Positions 17,822-25,327 of a stretch of DNA of 64,000 nucleotides are shown here, one piece after another; position 1 is the first letter of the stretch, and each line of letters begins with the position of its first letter. The stretch comes from Beijerinckiaceae bacterium (GTDB taxonomy: Bacteria > Pseudomonadota > Alphaproteobacteria > Rhizobiales > Beijerinckiaceae): assembly GCA_027532775.1 (NCBI GenBank), contig JAPZTO010000002.1, positions 62,001 to 126,000 of the forward strand, written 5' to 3'. Made by a program: the position numbers and the translations under genes. The notes under the pieces were generated by a model. It was given only the letters and a program-made list of their open reading frames with translations. It was not told the origin of the DNA and ran no database searches.

Positions 17822-18445
17822 ATGGCTGAACTGGCGGGACTGGGTGCTGCGGGCGCGTTGATGGCGCTGGCTTTCGGCTATCTGCTGGGCTCGATTCCGT
17901 TCGGGTTGATCCTGACGCGGCTCGCCGGCACCGCGGATCTCCGCGCGATCGGCTCGGGCAATATCGGCGCGACGAATGTGCTGCGCACCGGGCGGAAGGA
18001 TCTCGCGGCGGCAACGCTCCTGCTGGATGCGCTCAAGGGCAGCATCGCGGTCTGGGTGGCGTTGCGCTGGGGCGCGGGGGCAGGGGTCCTTGCCGGACTG
18101 GGCGCCTTTCTCGGCCATCTCTATCCGGTCTGGCTGAAATTCGCTGGCGGCAAGGGCGTCGCCACCTTCATCGGCGTGCTGCTGGCGCTCTGGTGGCCGG
18201 GGCTGGTCGCCTTCGCGGCGATCTGGCTCGCCGTGGCCTATCTCACGCGGTATTCCTCGCTGGCGGCGCTTGTGGCCTCGGCCCTCCTGCCGATCGGCCA
18301 TCTCGCGCTCGACTGGCGCGCCGGTCAGGTCACGGCGATGAGCCTCGCCTTCCTCGTCATGGCCGCTCTGCTGTGGTGGAAACACCGCCCGAATATCGCG
18401 CGCCTCCTTGCCGGGACGGAGGGCCGGATCGGCCAGAAGGGATGA
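17822..18445 (+). CDS. plsY: glycerol-3-phosphate acyltransferase PlsY
   Basis: A 207-residue inner-membrane acyltransferase that uses acyl-phosphate to acylate glycerol-3-phosphate, the first step of phospholipid synthesis. Family motifs are [18 protein letters not shown], the [15 protein letters not shown] loop, and [20 protein letters not shown]. About five transmembrane segments are visible. The start at 17822 follows CCGGAGGGATC. The stop overlaps the dprA start (ATGA), so the two are coupled. Confidence 0.95.
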   Translation: MAELAGLGAAGALMALAFGYLLGSIPFGLILTRLAGTADLRAIGSGNIGATNVLRTGRKDLAAATLLLDALKGSIAVWVALRWGAGAGVLAGLGAFLGHLYPVWLKFAGGKGVATFIGVLLALWWPGLVAFAAIWLAVAYLTRYSSLAALVASALLPIGHLALDWRAGQVTAMSLAFLVMAALLWWKHRPNIARLLAGTEGRIGQKG

Positions 18446-19617
18446 CGGCCGCCCCGGGCCGGGCGCTCGACGCGCGCGAACGCCTCGACTGGCTCCATCT
18501 GGCCCGTGTCGAAGGGCTTGGCCCGCGCGGGTTCGAGGCGTTGCTCCGCCGGGCGGGCAGTGCCGGCGAGGCTTTGCGGCTGCTGGCCGATCCCTCCTTC
18601 GCGCCGGGGCGGCGGCTGGTCGTGCCGCGGCGTGACGATGTCGAGACCGAATTCGAGCGTGCCGCCCGGCTGGGCATCCGCTTCCTCGCCCTGCCGGATC
18701 CGGACTATCCGGCCCTGATGCGGGCGGTGGACGGGGCGCCGCCGGTGCTTTCGGTGAAAGGGCAGGTGGCGTTGCTGGCCCGGCCCGCCGTCGCACTGGT
18801 CGGCGCGCGGAATGCCTCCGGCCTCGGGCGGAAGATGGCCGGCCTGCTGGCCAGCGGCCTCTCGGAGGCGGGCTATGTCATCGTGTCGGGCCTCGCGCGC
18901 GGCATCGATACGGAAGCGCATCGTGCCGGCCTTGCCGGCGGAACGGTGGCCGTGCTGGCCGGCGGGCTCGAGCGGCCTTATCCGCCGGAGAACGAGGCGC
19001 TGTTCGATGCAATTGCCGAAGACGGGCTGGTCCTGTCCGAAATGCGCCTCTGGCAAGGCCCGCGCGGCCAGGATTTCCCGCGCCGGAACCGGCTGATCTC
19101 GGCGCTTTCGCTTGGTGTCGTCGTGGTCGAGGCGGCGCGACGCTCCGGCTCGCTGATCACGGCGCGGATGGCGGGCGAGCAGGGCCGGGATGTGATGGCC
19201 GTTCCCGGCTCGCCGCTGGATCCGCGCTGCGAGGGATCGAACGACCTCCTCCGGGACGGCGCCACTCTGGTCACGTCCGTCGCGGATGTGCTGGCGGCGC
19301 TGCCACCGGTTGCGCATCGGCCCGAACCGCCCCTCTGCCAGTTCCGGGAGCCGGCACCGGATCTGTTCCGCGCCGCAGACGCGGCGGAAGGCCCCGGCCG
19401 CCGCTTGACCGGCCTTGGTCCGGCCCAAGGCCATGCCGATGCGGTTCTCGACCTGCTGACGCATGGTGCGATCGATATCGACGAACTCGGCCGGATGGCC
19501 GGGCTGGATGCGGCCTCTCTGTCCGGCGCGCTGTTCGATCTCGAATTGTCGGGCCTGATCGAGCGGCTGCCTGGCAACCGCGTCGCGCAGGGGGTTATGT
19601 CAGCGCCGCGAGAATGA
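18442..19617 (+). CDS. dprA: DNA-processing protein DprA
   Basis: A 391-residue DprA/Smf protein that loads RecA onto incoming single-stranded DNA. A short N-terminal helical region is followed by the extended Rossmann fold (about 80-290; [80 protein letters not shown]) and a C-terminal winged-helix region (about 325-385; ITHG-like [20 protein letters not shown]). The start overlaps the plsY stop by 4 bases. The 3' end overlaps the convergent AEC transporter gene by 23 bases. Confidence 0.95.
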   Translation: MTAAPGRALDARERLDWLHLARVEGLGPRGFEALLRRAGSAGEALRLLADPSFAPGRRLVVPRRDDVETEFERAARLGIRFLALPDPDYPALMRAVDGAPPVLSVKGQVALLARPAVALVGARNASGLGRKMAGLLASGLSEAGYVIVSGLARGIDTEAHRAGLAGGTVAVLAGGLERPYPPENEALFDAIAEDGLVLSEMRLWQGPRGQDFPRRNRLISALSLGVVVVEAARRSGSLITARMAGEQGRDVMAVPGSPLDPRCEGSNDLLRDGATLVTSVADVLAALPPVAHRPEPPLCQFREPAPDLFRAADAAEGPGRRLTGLGPAQGHADAVLDLLTHGAIDIDELGRMAGLDAASLSGALFDLELSGLIERLPGNRVAQGVMSAPRE

Positions 19618-20503
19618 GTGGCAGCGTGATCATCGAGACAATGGTCTGTGCGGTGGTGATGGCCGCCATCAGCGGGGCATCGCCGCCCATCCGGCGCGCC
19701 AGCAGGTAGGATGCCGTGGCGGTGGGCACGCCGAGGCAGAGTACGACCACTGCCAGTTGTGCGCCCTGCAGGCCGAGCAGCCGTGCGAGCCCATAGGCGA
19801 TAGCCGGGGCGATCAGCAGCCGGATGCCGACCGCGAGCAGCAGCGCCGGGCTCGGCCGTTGCAGGTCCTGCAGGCGCAGGCCAGCCCCGACAAGGATGAG
19901 GCCGGTGCCGAGCGCGCATTGACCGATAATGTCGAGCGACAGCGACAGGGCGCGGGGCAGGGGAATGGCCAGCATGTTCAGCGCAAGGCCGCCGAGCGTG
20001 CCGAGGATGAAGGGATTGGTGGCCAGCCCCCGCATGAGCGAGCCGCCGCCGGTGCCGTAGCGCCGCAGGATCATCACGGTTGCGACATTGAGAATCGGGA
20101 TGAGCGCGGCAATCGCCACGGCCGCGAGCGTGACGCCCTCCCGCCCGTAGAGATTGGCGGAAATGGCGAGCGCGATGAAGGCATTCCAGCGCATCACGCC
20201 CTGGAACAGGCTGGTGAAGGCCGGCGGATCGACCCGGAGCCAGCGTTCCAGCGGCTTGCGCAGGACGAGCAGCGCGATGCCGAGGATCCCAATCGTCCCG
20301 ACCAATGCAGTGCCGAGCCGCGCGAACGGCACATCGCCCAGCTTCGCCGACATCAGCGTCTTGGCGATGAGAACCGGCACGAGGACGTAATAGGAAATCT
20401 TCTCGAAGCCCTGCCAATCCGCTTCCGCCGGCAGGGCCTTTTGCCGCAGGGCCCAGCCGATTGCGATGACAACGAAGACCGAAATCAGGGAATCGAGAAC
20501 CAT
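19595..20503 (-). CDS. AEC family transporter
   Basis: A 302-residue auxin-efflux-carrier family permease with about 10 hydrophobic helices in two repeats (FVVIAIGWALRQKALPAEA at the start; VVVLCLGVPTATASYLLARRMGGD near the end, a conserved AEC motif). It is likely a secondary transporter for organic acids such as malate; the substrate is not resolvable. The start MVLDSLISVFVV at 20503 was preferred to a 36-residue longer frame whose extension is not hydrophobic. The gene converges on dprA with a 23-base tail overlap. Confidence 0.88.
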   Translation of the reverse strand: MVLDSLISVFVVIAIGWALRQKALPAEADWQGFEKISYYVLVPVLIAKTLMSAKLGDVPFARLGTALVGTIGILGIALLVLRKPLERWLRVDPPAFTSLFQGVMRWNAFIALAISANLYGREGVTLAAVAIAALIPILNVATVMILRRYGTGGGSLMRGLATNPFILGTLGGLALNMLAIPLPRALSLSLDIIGQCALGTGLILVGAGLRLQDLQRPSPALLLAVGIRLLIAPAIAYGLARLLGLQGAQLAVVVLCLGVPTATASYLLARRMGGDAPLMAAITTAQTIVSMITLPLILAALT

Positions 20504-20691
20504 GGGGTCCGTACAGGCTGCTGGCCGCCCGACGGGCCGCGTTGTTCCTTGCCTAAGCGCTGCCCCGCATGAAGGGAAGCAACCCATGGTGTTCAGGCCC
20601 GGTTTATTCACTGCCCTCTATATGACATCATTATGTGGCTGGTTGTGATCAGCTGGCACAGGGTCGGGAAGACCCGTCAAGGAGGTGTCCC

Positions 20692-21111
20692 ATGAATCGT
20701 CTCGCTGGTCTGACTTTCGGGCTTGCACTTGGTCTCGGTGTGGTCGGGCAGGGTCCGGCGCAGGCCGGTCCATTCTCCCATGCTGCGGAACTCGGCGCGG
20801 GTGTCCATGGTGCCCGGAACGTCCAGTATTACGGAGGCCAGCAGCCGCTGCCGCCGGCATACTTCAACCAGGGCGGCGAGGCCGGGCGCCCGCCGGCAGA
20901 TTTCTACGGCCCCGGGCCCCGCTCTTACCGGACCGGGCCGAGATATTACGACCGTGGTTCGCGCTATTATGATACCGGCCCGCGCTATTATGCTCCGGCG
21001 CCGCGCTATTACGGCCCCGGCCCTGGCTATTATGGCGGCGAATACTATGAAACGCCGCGCCGCCGTGGCCGTAACGTGCGTGATCCCGCCGGTGGCGGCT
21101 CGTTGCGCTGA
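20692..21111 (+). CDS. secreted tyrosine-rich repeat protein
   Basis: A 139-residue hypothetical with a signal peptide (LAGLTFGLALGLGVVGQGPAQAG, cleavage probably after AQA). The C-terminal half is a low-complexity array with seven-residue spacing, each unit beginning with a Tyr pair: YYDRGSR, YYDTGPR, YYAPAPR, YYGPGPG, YYGGE, YYETPRR. The start follows AAGGAGGTGTCCC. No family is recognised. A surface, periplasmic or matrix-like role is possible but unproven. It is flanked by the AEC gene (divergent) and ruvX (convergent). Confidence 0.75.
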   Translation: MNRLAGLTFGLALGLGVVGQGPAQAGPFSHAAELGAGVHGARNVQYYGGQQPLPPAYFNQGGEAGRPPADFYGPGPRSYRTGPRYYDRGSRYYDTGPRYYAPAPRYYGPGPGYYGGEYYETPRRRGRNVRDPAGGGSLR

Positions 21112-21138
21112 CGCCGCCCTCAAGGCGAGAAAACAATC

Positions 21139-21166
21139 AGGGGAGGCTCAGGCCTCCCCTTCTTCT
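21139..21166. terminator. bidirectional terminator holding the ruvX stop codon
   Basis: AGGGGAGGC and GCCTCCCCT form a perfect 9-bp stem with the 4-base loop TCAG, followed on the plus strand by TTCTTCTT. It ends the tyrosine-rich gene on the plus strand. The ruvX stop codon (minus strand) lies in the loop. Confidence 0.7.
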
Positions 21167-21690
21167 TGTGCCCCGTCCTCTCGTGCCGCTTCTTCCTGGG
21201 CGATCCGCCTTGTCTCGTGGCGAAGCCGGTCGAGCACGCCCTGCAGGATGAAGGCAGCAGCGGTCGCGTCGATGATCGCCGCACGCTTCGCCCGGGAGAG
21301 ATCCACCGAAAGCAGCGCCCGTTCCGCTGCGACGGTCGAGAGCCGCTCGTCCCAGAACAGGATCGGGATCGGGCTCACCTGCCGGATGTTGCGCGCATAG
21401 GTGCGTGTCGCCTGGACGCGCGGGCCGGAACTGCCATCCATGTTGAGCGGCAGCCCGAGCACGAGGGCTGCAACCCGATGCTGCGCGATGATGGCCGAGA
21501 GTTCCGCCCAGTCCTCGCGGAATTTCCGGCGTGGCAGCGTCCGGAAGGCCGTGGCGATCCGCCGCTCGACATCCGAAAGGGCGAGCCCGACTGTCTTCTC
21601 GCCGAGATCGAGCCCCAGCAGCCTCTCGCCAGGGCCGAGCCGGTCTGTCAGGGCCTCGATTGTCAGTTCCTCGGCTCCACCCGGCTTCAT
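21148..21690 (-). CDS. ruvX: Holliday junction resolvase-like protein YqgF/RuvX
   Basis: A 180-residue RNase H-fold protein of the YqgF/RuvX family, involved in pre-16S rRNA end processing and possibly recombination. Family marks are LLGLDLGEKTVGLALSD (first catalytic Asp), VLGLPLNMDGSSGPRV, FWDERLSTVAAERALL (Glu) and IDATAAAFILQGVLD (Asp). The short acidic tail after LRHETRRIAQEEA is lineage-specific. The start MKPGGAEELT at 21690 was chosen; a 30-residue extension is possible. It is divergent from the UPF0173 hydrolase. Confidence 0.92.
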   Translation of the reverse strand: MKPGGAEELTIEALTDRLGPGERLLGLDLGEKTVGLALSDVERRIATAFRTLPRRKFREDWAELSAIIAQHRVAALVLGLPLNMDGSSGPRVQATRTYARNIRQVSPIPILFWDERLSTVAAERALLSVDLSRAKRAAIIDATAAAFILQGVLDRLRHETRRIAQEEAAREDGAQEEGEA

Positions 21691-21806
21691 GCGGACCAGC
21701 TCCTGCGGGATTGTGCGTTGCAAAAAAGGCTTGGCCTTCTTCAGGCAACCCCATAAACCGTTATCGGCGACGCGTCGCATGAAAGATGTGAGGGAAGGAG
21801 AACGCC

Positions 21807-22562
21807 ATGGAAATCACGTGGTTCGGTCATTCGGCCTTTTCGCTTGCCAGCAAGGGACGCAAAGTCCTCATCGATCCGTTCTTTACCGGCAATCCCGTGT
21901 TCGAGGGCAAGGGCGACGGGGATTTTCGCTCGAAATTCCAGCGCGCCATCGCCGGCACGACCGATATCATCATCACGCATGGTCATGGCGACCATATCGG
22001 CGACAGCCTGGCCATTGCCCGCGAGACCGACGCGACCCTGTTCTGCAACTGGGATCTCGGCCAGTGGCTCTCTGCGAAATGGGAAGCCATGGATACCGGC
22101 AAGGTGCTGGCGATGGAGACCATGAATGCCGGCGGCCGCGTCGAGCATGACATCGTCTCGATCCGGCTTGTCCGGGCGGATCATTCCTCCGGCGTGTGGG
22201 AACGCGGCATCTTCCAGACGCTCGGTTCGGCAAATGGCGTCATCATCAACATTCCAGGCGCGCCGGTCGTCTACCATATGGGCGATACCGACATCTTCGC
22301 CGGGATGGGCCTGATCGAGGAACTGCACAAGCCGGACATTGTCATCGTCCCGATCGGCGATCGCTACACGATGGGCCCCTCGACGGCGGCGCTTGCCGTG
22401 CGGCGCTTCTTCCCGCGGTCCAAGGCCGTGATTCCCTGCCATTACGGCACTTTCGGCGCGCTGACGGGCACGGTCGAGGAGTTCAAGCGCGAGCTGGGGC
22501 CGCTTGGCACGCATCTGCTGGAGCCCCAGCCGCACGAGCCGTTCGTTTTCTCGATCCGCTGA
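21807..22562 (+). CDS. UPF0173 metal-dependent hydrolase
   Basis: A 251-residue metallo-beta-lactamase-fold hydrolase of the UPF0173 (YtkL-like) group. It starts MEITWFGHSAFSL and has the metal motif HGHGDHIGD, the later ligands in VRADHSSG, HMGDTDIF and the final CHYGTFGALTG. The substrate is unknown. AGGGAAGGAGAACGCC precedes the ATG with good spacing. Full family length and no signal peptide, so a cytosolic enzyme. Confidence 0.92.
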   Translation: MEITWFGHSAFSLASKGRKVLIDPFFTGNPVFEGKGDGDFRSKFQRAIAGTTDIIITHGHGDHIGDSLAIARETDATLFCNWDLGQWLSAKWEAMDTGKVLAMETMNAGGRVEHDIVSIRLVRADHSSGVWERGIFQTLGSANGVIINIPGAPVVYHMGDTDIFAGMGLIEELHKPDIVIVPIGDRYTMGPSTAALAVRRFFPRSKAVIPCHYGTFGALTGTVEEFKRELGPLGTHLLEPQPHEPFVFSIR

Positions 22563-22658
22563 GCAAAAAGCGGCGGGATTCGACTGTTCGGGATTTGTCA
22601 GTCGGGCCTGCCTTCTGTTAAGGACGCGGGTCCCCCTATCCCATGGAAGAGGCATCGG

Positions 22659-22946
22659 ATGTCCGTTGACGCCGCCACCGTTCGCCGCATCGCCCGGCTT
22701 TCCCGCATCGAGCTGCCGGAACAGGATGTTCCGGTCATGCAGGACGAGATCAACGCGATCCTCGGTTTCGTCGAGCAACTCGGCGAAGTGAATGTCGAGG
22801 GCGTCGAGCCGATGACCTCGGTCACGCCGATGGCGCTGAAGATGCGCGACGATGTCGTGACGGATGGCGAGAAGGCCGGCAAGGTCACCGCCAATGCGCC
22901 GCAGAGCGAGGATCATTACTTCCTCGTGCCGAAAGTGGTGGAATAA
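22659..22946 (+). CDS. gatC: Asp-tRNA(Asn)/Glu-tRNA(Gln) amidotransferase subunit C
   Basis: A 95-residue GatC ([14 protein letters not shown], then [20 protein letters not shown] and the C-terminal [11 protein letters not shown]). It stabilises GatA-GatB in the transamidation of misacylated Glu-tRNA(Gln) and/or Asp-tRNA(Asn). It is directly upstream of gatA (69-base gap). gatB is not in this window. Confidence 0.95.
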   Translation: MSVDAATVRRIARLSRIELPEQDVPVMQDEINAILGFVEQLGEVNVEGVEPMTSVTPMALKMRDDVVTDGEKAGKVTANAPQSEDHYFLVPKVVE

Positions 22947-23015
22947 GCCCCGCTTTCCCGCGTCTCCGCGTTTCCGCTGCGCCCTGCCTGTTCTCCCCTC
23001 CGGAAGACCCGTTCC

Positions 23016-24530
23016 ATGACCGATCTCACCCAGCTCACCCTGACCGAAGCCCGCAAGGGCCTTGCGGGCAAGCAGTTCACCGCCGTCGAACTGGCCGAGG
23101 CGCATCTCGCGGCCATCGAGGCGGCGCGGGCGCTCAATGCCTATGTGCTCGAGACGCCCGAGCAGGCGCTCGCCATGGCGAAGGCGGCCGATGCCCGGCT
23201 TCAGCGCGGCGAGGCCGGCCGGCTGGAAGGCATCCCGATCGGGGTGAAGGATCTCTTCGCCACAGAGGGCGTGCGCACCACGGCCTCGTCGCGCATCCTC
23301 GGAAACTTCGTGCCGACCTACGAATCCACCGTCACCAGCCAGCTCTGGCGCGACGGGGCGGTGATGCTCGGCAAGCTCAACAACGACGAATTCGCGATGG
23401 GCTCGTCGAACGAGACCAGCGCCTTCGGGCCGGTGGTCAACCCGATCCTGCCGGCGAACTGGAGCGCGGAAAAGGCCCGGGCCGCCCTGTCGGGCGACAA
23501 GAAGGGCCTGCTCGTGCCGGGTGGCTCGTCCGGCGGCTCCTCGGCGGCTGTCGCGGCGCATCTCTGCCTCGGCGCGACCGCCACAGATACGGGCGGTTCG
23601 ATCCGCCAGCCCGCGGCCTTCACCGGCACGGTGGGCATCAAGCCGACTTATGGTCGCTGCTCGCGTTGGGGCATCGTCGCCTTTGCCTCGTCGCTCGACC
23701 AGGCCGGGCCGATCGCCAGGACCGTGCGCGATTGCGCGGCACTGATGACCTCGATGGCCGGGCATGATCCGAAGGATTCGACCTCGGTCGACCTTCCGGT
23801 GCCGGATTTCGAGGCGGCTGTCGGCCAGTCGGTTGCTGGCAAGACGATCGGCATTCCGAAGGAATACCGTGTCGAGGGGATGCCCGCGGAGATCGAGGCG
23901 CTCTGGAAGAAGGGCGCGGACATGCTGCGCGCGGCCGGTGCGCGCATTGTCGATGTCAGCCTGCCGCACACGAAATATGCGCTGCCGGCCTATTATATCG
24001 TGGCGCCGGCGGAGGCTTCGTCCAACCTCGCGCGCTATGACGGGGTGCGATACGGCCTGCGGGTGCCGGGCAAGGACATTACCGACCTCTACGAGCAGAC
24101 CCGGGCGCAGGGGTTCGGCCGCGAGGTGAAGCGGCGCATCATGATCGGCACCTATGTGCTCTCGGCCGGATATTATGACGCCTATTACCTGAGGGCGCAG
24201 AAGATCCGCACCCTGATCAAGAAGGATTTCGAGGATGTCTACGCCTCGGGTGTCGATGCGATCCTGACGCCGGCGACACCCTCCGCCGCCTTCGGCATCG
24301 CGGAGATGGCGGATGCCGACCCGGTGCAGATGTATCTCAACGACATCTTCACCGTCACGGTGAACATGGCCGGCCTGCCGGGCCTTGCCCTGCCGGGTGG
24401 CACCGATGCGGCCGGCCTGCCGCTGGGCCTGCAGCTGATCGGTCGCCCGTTCGACGAGGAAACGCTGTTCAGCCTCGGTGCCGTGATCGAGGAACAGGCC
24501 GGGCGCGTGACTGCCGCCCGCTGGTGGTGA
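23016..24530 (+). CDS. gatA: Asp-tRNA(Asn)/Glu-tRNA(Gln) amidotransferase subunit A
   Basis: A 504-residue amidase-signature protein that produces ammonia from glutamine for tRNA transamidation. The catalytic Lys is in [13 protein letters not shown], the Gly/Ser-rich signature is [13 protein letters not shown], and the nucleophile region is [18 protein letters not shown]-like. Length and C-terminus ([18 protein letters not shown]) are normal for GatA. It pairs with the upstream gatC and is followed one base later by the GST gene, implying co-transcription. Confidence 0.96.
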   Translation: MTDLTQLTLTEARKGLAGKQFTAVELAEAHLAAIEAARALNAYVLETPEQALAMAKAADARLQRGEAGRLEGIPIGVKDLFATEGVRTTASSRILGNFVPTYESTVTSQLWRDGAVMLGKLNNDEFAMGSSNETSAFGPVVNPILPANWSAEKARAALSGDKKGLLVPGGSSGGSSAAVAAHLCLGATATDTGGSIRQPAAFTGTVGIKPTYGRCSRWGIVAFASSLDQAGPIARTVRDCAALMTSMAGHDPKDSTSVDLPVPDFEAAVGQSVAGKTIGIPKEYRVEGMPAEIEALWKKGADMLRAAGARIVDVSLPHTKYALPAYYIVAPAEASSNLARYDGVRYGLRVPGKDITDLYEQTRAQGFGREVKRRIMIGTYVLSAGYYDAYYLRAQKIRTLIKKDFEDVYASGVDAILTPATPSAAFGIAEMADADPVQMYLNDIFTVTVNMAGLPGLALPGGTDAAGLPLGLQLIGRPFDEETLFSLGAVIEEQAGRVTAARWW

Positions 24531-24531
24531 C

Positions 24532-25152
24532 ATGCTGAGGGTTCTCGGGCGGACAAGCTCGATCAATGTCCGCAAGGTCCTCTGGGTCTGCGAGGAACTC
24601 GGCATCGCACATAGCCGCGAGGATTGGGGCAGTGGTTTCCGCTCGACGCGCGAAGCCGAATTCCTCAAGCTCAATCCGCGGGCGCTGATCCCCGTCGTGG
24701 TGGATGGCGAGACCATCCTGACCGAATCGAACGCGATCTGCCGCTATCTTGCCACCCGCTATGGCAAGGGCGCCCTGTTGCCGGATGATCCGGTGAAGCG
24801 GGCCGAGGTCGAGGCCTGGATGGACTGGATGATCGCCGATCTCAACGGCAGCTGGCGCTATGCGGTGCAGGCGCTGGTGCGCAAGCGGCCGGGCTTCGAC
24901 AATCCGGCGGAAGTGCAACGTTCCACCAGCGAGTGGAACGGCTTGATGGCTGTGTTCGACGCCCAGCTCGAGACGGCCGGCGAATATCTCTGCGGCGAAT
25001 TCAGCCTTGCCGATATCGTGATGGGGCTGGCGACGCATCGCTGGCAGCAGGCGCCGATCGCGCGGGTCAACCTGCCTCGGGTTACCCGCTATGCCGAGGG
25101 GCTGCGGCGCCGTTTTGCGGGCGCCCGGTTCATGGGCCCGGATTTCGACTGA
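24532..25152 (+). CDS. glutathione S-transferase family protein
   Basis: A 206-residue GST: N-terminal thioredoxin-like domain (about 1-80; LGRTSSINVRKVLWVCEELG, LNPRALIPVVVDGETILTESNAI) and all-alpha C-terminal domain (about 90-200; FSLADIVMGLATHRW, the N-capping box). The Ser at the start of helix 1 could activate glutathione. A typical soluble GST of uncertain substrate. The ATG begins one base after the gatA stop. Confidence 0.9.
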   Translation: MLRVLGRTSSINVRKVLWVCEELGIAHSREDWGSGFRSTREAEFLKLNPRALIPVVVDGETILTESNAICRYLATRYGKGALLPDDPVKRAEVEAWMDWMIADLNGSWRYAVQALVRKRPGFDNPAEVQRSTSEWNGLMAVFDAQLETAGEYLCGEFSLADIVMGLATHRWQQAPIARVNLPRVTRYAEGLRRRFAGARFMGPDFD

Positions 25153-25296
25153 CCGGCGGCGCCCTTTCGGGGGTGAGTCCGGCTTTTCCTGCAATTATCT
25201 GATTTTACAAAGAAAAAATGCGGATCTTCAGGTCCTGATTCATGTCCTGATTCAGGCAGGCCCCGGCTTACGGGCACGGTTTCATCACGCCAAAAA

Positions 25297-25325
25297 GAAA
25301 GGCCCGATTTCCCGGGCCTTTTTGT
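25297..25325. terminator. terminator between gst and rne
   Basis: AAAGGCCCG-ATTTC-CGGGCCTTT is a strong 9-bp stem with T-tracts on both strands (plus TTTTTGTTG; minus CTTTTTGG). It can end both the convergent gst and rne transcripts. A tandem 11-base repeat GTCCTGATTCA lies just upstream at 25232-25254. Confidence 0.85.
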
Positions 25326-25327
25326 TG

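Noticed and set aside
21741-24716. A 991-codon minus-strand frame across UPF0173, gatC, gatA and gst
   Set aside because: It is a reverse-strand shadow of three conserved genes.
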